From a virus: a DNA stretch of 22,070 nucleotides. Shown here piece after piece: positions 20,227 through 22,070 of this stretch. Numbering within the stretch: the first letter of the stretch is position 1; every line of letters begins with the position of its first letter. The DNA is taken from positions 1 to 22,070 of the IMG/VR virus record IMGVR_UViG_3300025810_000095, one strand, 5' to 3'. Position numbers and translations under genes: made by a program. Under the pieces are notes generated by a model. It searched no databases, was not told the origin of the DNA, and saw only the letters and a program-made list of their open reading frames with translations.

Positions 20227-20520
20227 ATGGAAAGTAAAAACCCTCCTCACTATCAAAAAGGAATACAAACTTGCGATGCCATTATGAGTCAAATGACTCC
20301 AGAAGAAAACATCGGCTTTTTGAGAGGATCAGCAATGAAATACTTATCTAGGTTTGGTGCTAAAGGAGGGCAAACACTAGAAAAGGCAATTATGGATTTA
20401 GAAAAATCTAATTGGTTTAACCAAAAGTTAATTAACTATTTAAAAAGTCTAGCAAGCGATGGCAATGATTTACGAACTACTAAAACCAACGTAACAAATT
20501 TATTTGAGGAAATTAAATGA
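20227..20520 (+). CDS. DUF3310 (SaV-like) protein, 97 aa
   Basis: The sequence shows the DUF3310 pattern: NPPHYQKGIQTCDAIM at residues 5-20, then FLRGSAMKYLSRFGAKGG (about 31-48) and a helix with W63 (KSNWFNQKLINYL). This family is common in phage early regions; the function is undetermined, and nucleotide metabolism or replication control has been proposed. The ATG is one base after the upstream stop. The last 20 or so residues (TTKTNVTNLFEEIK) extend beyond the usual core. The stop overlaps the next start (ATGA). Confidence 0.8.
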   Translation: MESKNPPHYQKGIQTCDAIMSQMTPEENIGFLRGSAMKYLSRFGAKGGQTLEKAIMDLEKSNWFNQKLINYLKSLASDGNDLRTTKTNVTNLFEEIK

Positions 20521-20828
20521 TACTTAAAAATGGAAATGGCAATGGCAATGGTCATATTTACCTAAGCCAAATAAAAAAAGATGTTCTTGATTTTATAAAG
20601 CACTTCATTGAAACTTATGACTATGCTCCAACCTACAAAGAGATAAGTGAAAAATTTCATTTTACTAGAGCAAGAGCTGGTGCTTTAATTGCAGAGTTTC
20701 GTAAATTAAATCTAATTAGTAAAAGCAACCAGGCTCATAGAAATATTGCCTTATCTAAAAAACAATTAAAATTAATACCCACACTTAAAGTTAATAAAAG
20801 TTATTCAACAATGGAGTTCAGAAAATGA
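20517..20828 (+). CDS. LexA-type winged-helix protein without peptidase domain, 103 aa
   Basis: Residues about 15-80 match the LexA N-terminal DNA-binding domain: LSQIKKDVLDFIKHFIETYDYAPTYKEISEKFHFTRARAGALIAEFRKLNLI, followed by the wing ..RNIALSKK. The self-cleaving S24 domain is absent, so it cannot respond to DNA damage by cleavage. A repeated NGNG stretch at residues 5-12 is encoded by a 6-base tandem repeat. The gene is coupled to the DUF3310 gene (ATGA) and to the next gene. It is probably an early-gene regulator. Confidence 0.72.
   Translation: MILKNGNGNGNGHIYLSQIKKDVLDFIKHFIETYDYAPTYKEISEKFHFTRARAGALIAEFRKLNLISKSNQAHRNIALSKKQLKLIPTLKVNKSYSTMEFRK
20529..20552 (+). repeat. Hexanucleotide tandem repeat at the start of the LexA-like gene
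   Basis: Four copies of AATGG[A/C/T] run from 20529 to 20552 and encode the NGNGNGNG stretch. Copy changes would add or remove two residues and not shift the frame. It sits just after the start codon and might influence early elongation or the N-terminal tail length. Confidence 0.7.
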
Positions 20829-21025
20829 GCAAAGTAACAAAAGAAAGTTTTTTTGAAGCTAACTTCAAAGTTGATGAAGAATTTGACAATGCAGAAATAG
20901 CTGCAAAATCAAATACTCCTAGCAATGATGCTAGGGTTACTGTCCTAGATATTAAGTTTGATAAATCTAGGATTAAATTAAACAAAGATGAGGAGTCTAA
21001 AGAGGATGGCTTTAAGGAAAAGTAA
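20825..21025 (+). CDS. Hypothetical acidic 66-aa protein
   Basis: The peptide (MSKVTKESFFEANFKVDEEF...) is acidic at both ends with one likely strand (ARVTVLDIKFDKSRIKL). It overlaps the LexA-like gene (ATGA at 20825-20828) and the next gene by 20 bases or more. Two hairpins with CCTAG/CTAGG arms lie inside it. No family recognised. I consider it real because of the coupling on both ends. Confidence 0.5.
   Translation: MSKVTKESFFEANFKVDEEFDNAEIAAKSNTPSNDARVTVLDIKFDKSRIKLNKDEESKEDGFKEK
20918..20972 (+). repeat. Pair of CCTAG-armed hairpins inside the 66-aa gene
   Basis: CCTAGC (20918-20923) pairs with GCTAGG (20930-20935) around AATGAT. TCCTAGAT (20943-20950) pairs with ATCTAGGA (20965-20972) around 14 bases. 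Four CTAG tetramers in 55 bp is unusual, since CTAG is generally scarce in bacterial DNA. They may form mRNA stems or operator sites. Confidence 0.5.
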
Positions 21026-21206
21026 TAGTCTTACAAGACGTTACCAAAAACTTGAAAAGTATCATGCTGAAATTATGAAACCGGCTAAGTCTGGCAAACC
21101 AAGACAGTGTGTTCATTCAAGTGTAGCGTTCAAAAAATATGTTAAGACTTTTAGGCAGATATGCTTGGTAGAAAATGAAGATGCCAAGTTCATGTATTCG
21201 CCTTAA
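21006..21206 (+). CDS. Hypothetical basic 66-aa protein
   Basis: I prefer the ATG at 21006, with GAGGAG about 10 bases upstream, over an ATG at 20988 that gives 72 aa and a longer overlap with the gene before; the choice is not certain. The protein (MALRKSNSLTRRYQKLEKYHAEI...) is basic and helical, with HSSVAFKKYVKTFRQICLVENEDAKF after a CVH pair. No family recognised. It is the last gene of the coupled early series; a 67-base gap follows. Confidence 0.5.
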   Translation: MALRKSNSLTRRYQKLEKYHAEIMKPAKSGKPRQCVHSSVAFKKYVKTFRQICLVENEDAKFMYSP

Positions 21207-21273
21207 TAACTGATGTACTTAAAAGTTGTAAAAAACTATAGGCTAGGAGTCTGCACAAATTAAGGAGAGAAAG

Positions 21274-21678
21274 ATGGCATTGAGTAAATCCAAAACAGAT
21301 TTTGAAGTAACGATTGCAAAAGCTGTTGGTAAGAAAATAAAATATTGTAGAGAAAATTATTATAGATCGGTTAAAGAAATAGTAGATGGTGAGTTTAAAG
21401 GTACTTATAAACCAGTTAAAATGCTTGTTACTCAATCAAGGTTAGCAAAGTTTTGCGGTGTAACATTTCAACAGATTCAAAAATATGAGAAAGGTGGCAA
21501 TAGTTGTAGCCTACCAAAGCTGCTAATGATTGCAGCATTTTTTCAAAAACCAATAACTTATTTTTTAGAAGATATAAATTTAGAAGAATTATTAGGGCAA
21601 GACACTTCTCCAAATAATAACCCAATAGCTCCCTCTTTAAAAGAGTATGGGATAACAGAAAAAAGTAAGTGTCATTAA
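21274..21678 (+). CDS. Cro/CI-type (XRE) helix-turn-helix regulator, 134 aa
   Basis: Residues about 50-100 hold the XRE helix-turn-helix: LVTQSRLAKFCGVTFQQIQKYEKGGNSCSLPKLLMIAAFFQKPITYFLED. The N-terminal 48 residues are a basic helical extension, including an insertion (EIVDGEFKGTYKPVK) between the first helix (KKIKYCRENYYRS) and the rest of the domain, and the last 30 are probably disordered. AAGGAGAG lies at good spacing before the ATG. It ends the rightward block just before the terminator, where a Cro-like or late regulator could sit. It is the most recognisable repressor-type protein here, so it may share control with the 229-aa protein. Confidence 0.75.
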   Translation: MALSKSKTDFEVTIAKAVGKKIKYCRENYYRSVKEIVDGEFKGTYKPVKMLVTQSRLAKFCGVTFQQIQKYEKGGNSCSLPKLLMIAAFFQKPITYFLEDINLEELLGQDTSPNNNPIAPSLKEYGITEKSKCH

Positions 21679-21688
21679 ATGTGAAAAC

Positions 21689-21718
21689 TATAAGAGCTTT
21701 GTAAAAGAAACTCTTATA
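21689..21718 (+). terminator. Hairpin after the XRE gene
   Basis: TATAAGAG (21689-21696) pairs with CTCTTATA (21711-21718) over a 14-base loop, followed by the T-rich TTTATTTG. The stem is AT-rich, so it is weak by itself. It precedes the strong terminator at 21738 and may act with it. Confidence 0.4.
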
Positions 21719-21737
21719 TTTATTTGTTGTGTGATTG

Positions 21738-21767
21738 AGGGGGAGAGAGATCTCCCCCTTTTTTTTT
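21738..21767 (+). terminator. Strong intrinsic terminator of the rightward block
   Basis: Perfect 9-bp stem AGGGGGAGA (21738-21746) and TCTCCCCCT (21751-21759) with a 4-base GAGA loop, followed by a run of nine T (21759-21767). This is a textbook rho-independent terminator. The start codon of the next ORF begins at 21768, directly after the T run. Confidence 0.9.
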
Positions 21768-21938
21768 ATGTATTTTGTAATTTGGAAACCTAAAGATAAA
21801 TTTACTAGCTTTAGCAATGTACTATTTGCATTGGAAAAGGATGCTATAGAGTTTGCTAAAAAAAGTGTTAAACGAAAAATAGAATGGGATGTAGTCCTCT
21901 ACAATTCAGAGAACTACAATAAGTATTGGTATAAATAA
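21768..21938 (+). CDS. Hypothetical 56-aa protein starting directly after a terminator
   Basis: The ATG at 21768 follows the terminator T run with no room for a normal ribosome site. The peptide (MYFVIWKPKDKFTSFSNVLFAL...) has a strand-helix pattern and ends in an aromatic N/Y/K-rich tail. It ends one base before the convergent integrase stop (21939). No family recognised. An upstream in-frame start lies within the hairpin and is unlikely. The tight fit supports a real gene, but expression would need readthrough or an internal promoter not seen here. Confidence 0.42.
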   Translation: MYFVIWKPKDKFTSFSNVLFALEKDAIEFAKKSVKRKIEWDVVLYNSENYNKYWYK

Positions 21939-22070
21939 TTAACCCCAATTGTAGTGTTTGTTTTGATAATCAATGTTCTGCACTTCATCACCATTGCTTT
22001 GATATGGTTTGATGTAAGTGTCCTGGACAAAGTTAATATCCTTATCCCCTAGTGCTTTTGCCAAATCTAT
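21939..22070 (-). CDS. int: Tyrosine recombinase (integrase), C-terminal 43 residues (runs off right edge)
   Basis: The minus-strand frame is open from base 22070 to a TAA at 21941-21939. The peptide IDLAKALGDKDINFVQDTYIKP looks like the last part of a tyrosine integrase, in which LGDKDI aligns with the common LGHxxI segment and the Y of DTY is the expected nucleophile tyrosine. The following 25 residues are a polar tail. It converges on the 56-aa ORF with no gap. Only the end is visible, so the identification is by pattern and by position next to a phage control region. Confidence 0.6.
   Translation of the reverse strand: MDLAKALGDKDINFVQDTYIKPYQSNGDEVQNIDYQNKHYNWG

Noticed and set aside
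21190-21817. Leftward ORFs of 81 and 129 aa opposite the XRE gene
   Set aside because: Antisense shadows rich in L/F/Y; one crosses the strong terminator; no ribosome site.

Overview
The window is part of an AT-rich temperate tailed phage or prophage. A complete leftward head-and-packaging block (terminase, portal, scaffold, HK97-fold capsid, adaptor, tail stabilisation protein, tail fibre) sits beside a lysis/lysogeny-style control region and the last 43 codons of a probable tyrosine integrase. The virion proteins look like podovirus families, with SU10-type portal, capsid and adaptor and a P22-gp10-like tail protein. The low GC content and strong lysine/asparagine/isoleucine bias suggest an AT-rich host, perhaps a marine alphaproteobacterium such as SAR11, but nothing in the window proves the host.

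Layout on the minus strand, read from right to left. From 17444 to 13354 lies a tightly coupled accessory operon: an HExxH metallopeptidase, a small exported protein, a PP-loop (PAPS-reductase-like) protein, an unknown, a nuclease-like protein, a C5-cytosine methyltransferase with a long ORF overprinted in its +1 frame, a small zinc-finger protein, an MT-A70 adenine methyltransferase and an HTH protein. Two small genes (13270 to 12657) follow a pair of 17-bp direct repeats. The structural block is small terminase (12255-11836), a 335-bp non-coding stretch rich in inverted repeats, a 63-aa ORF, large terminase, portal, a helical protein, scaffold, major capsid, a decoration-like protein, two 35-aa lysine-rich peptides, small head proteins, the adaptor, the tail stabilisation protein, a 48-aa protein and a tail fibre that runs off the left edge. 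Many junctions are TAATG, TAGTG or ATGA, so translational coupling is expected.

On the plus strand, a 229-aa probable repressor (17547-18236) starts opposite the leftward operon. A second promoter at 18253-18281 drives the rightward early genes: a RecB/lambda-exonuclease-like nuclease, a coiled-coil protein, a probable single-strand annealing protein, a DUF3310 protein, a LexA-type HTH protein without peptidase, small unknowns and a Cro/CI-type regulator. The block ends in a strong intrinsic terminator at 21738-21767. A lone 52-aa plus-strand gene lies at 12344-12502 with its own promoter.

The most notable points are: (1) the double-frame coding inside the cytosine methyltransferase, where both frames carry family-typical motifs; (2) a control region in which the leftward and rightward promoters share a 12-bp TTGCAA-centred element and both seem to give nearly leaderless mRNAs; (3) a clustered DNA-modification cassette; and (4) a palindrome-rich, gene-free spacer between the terminase genes.
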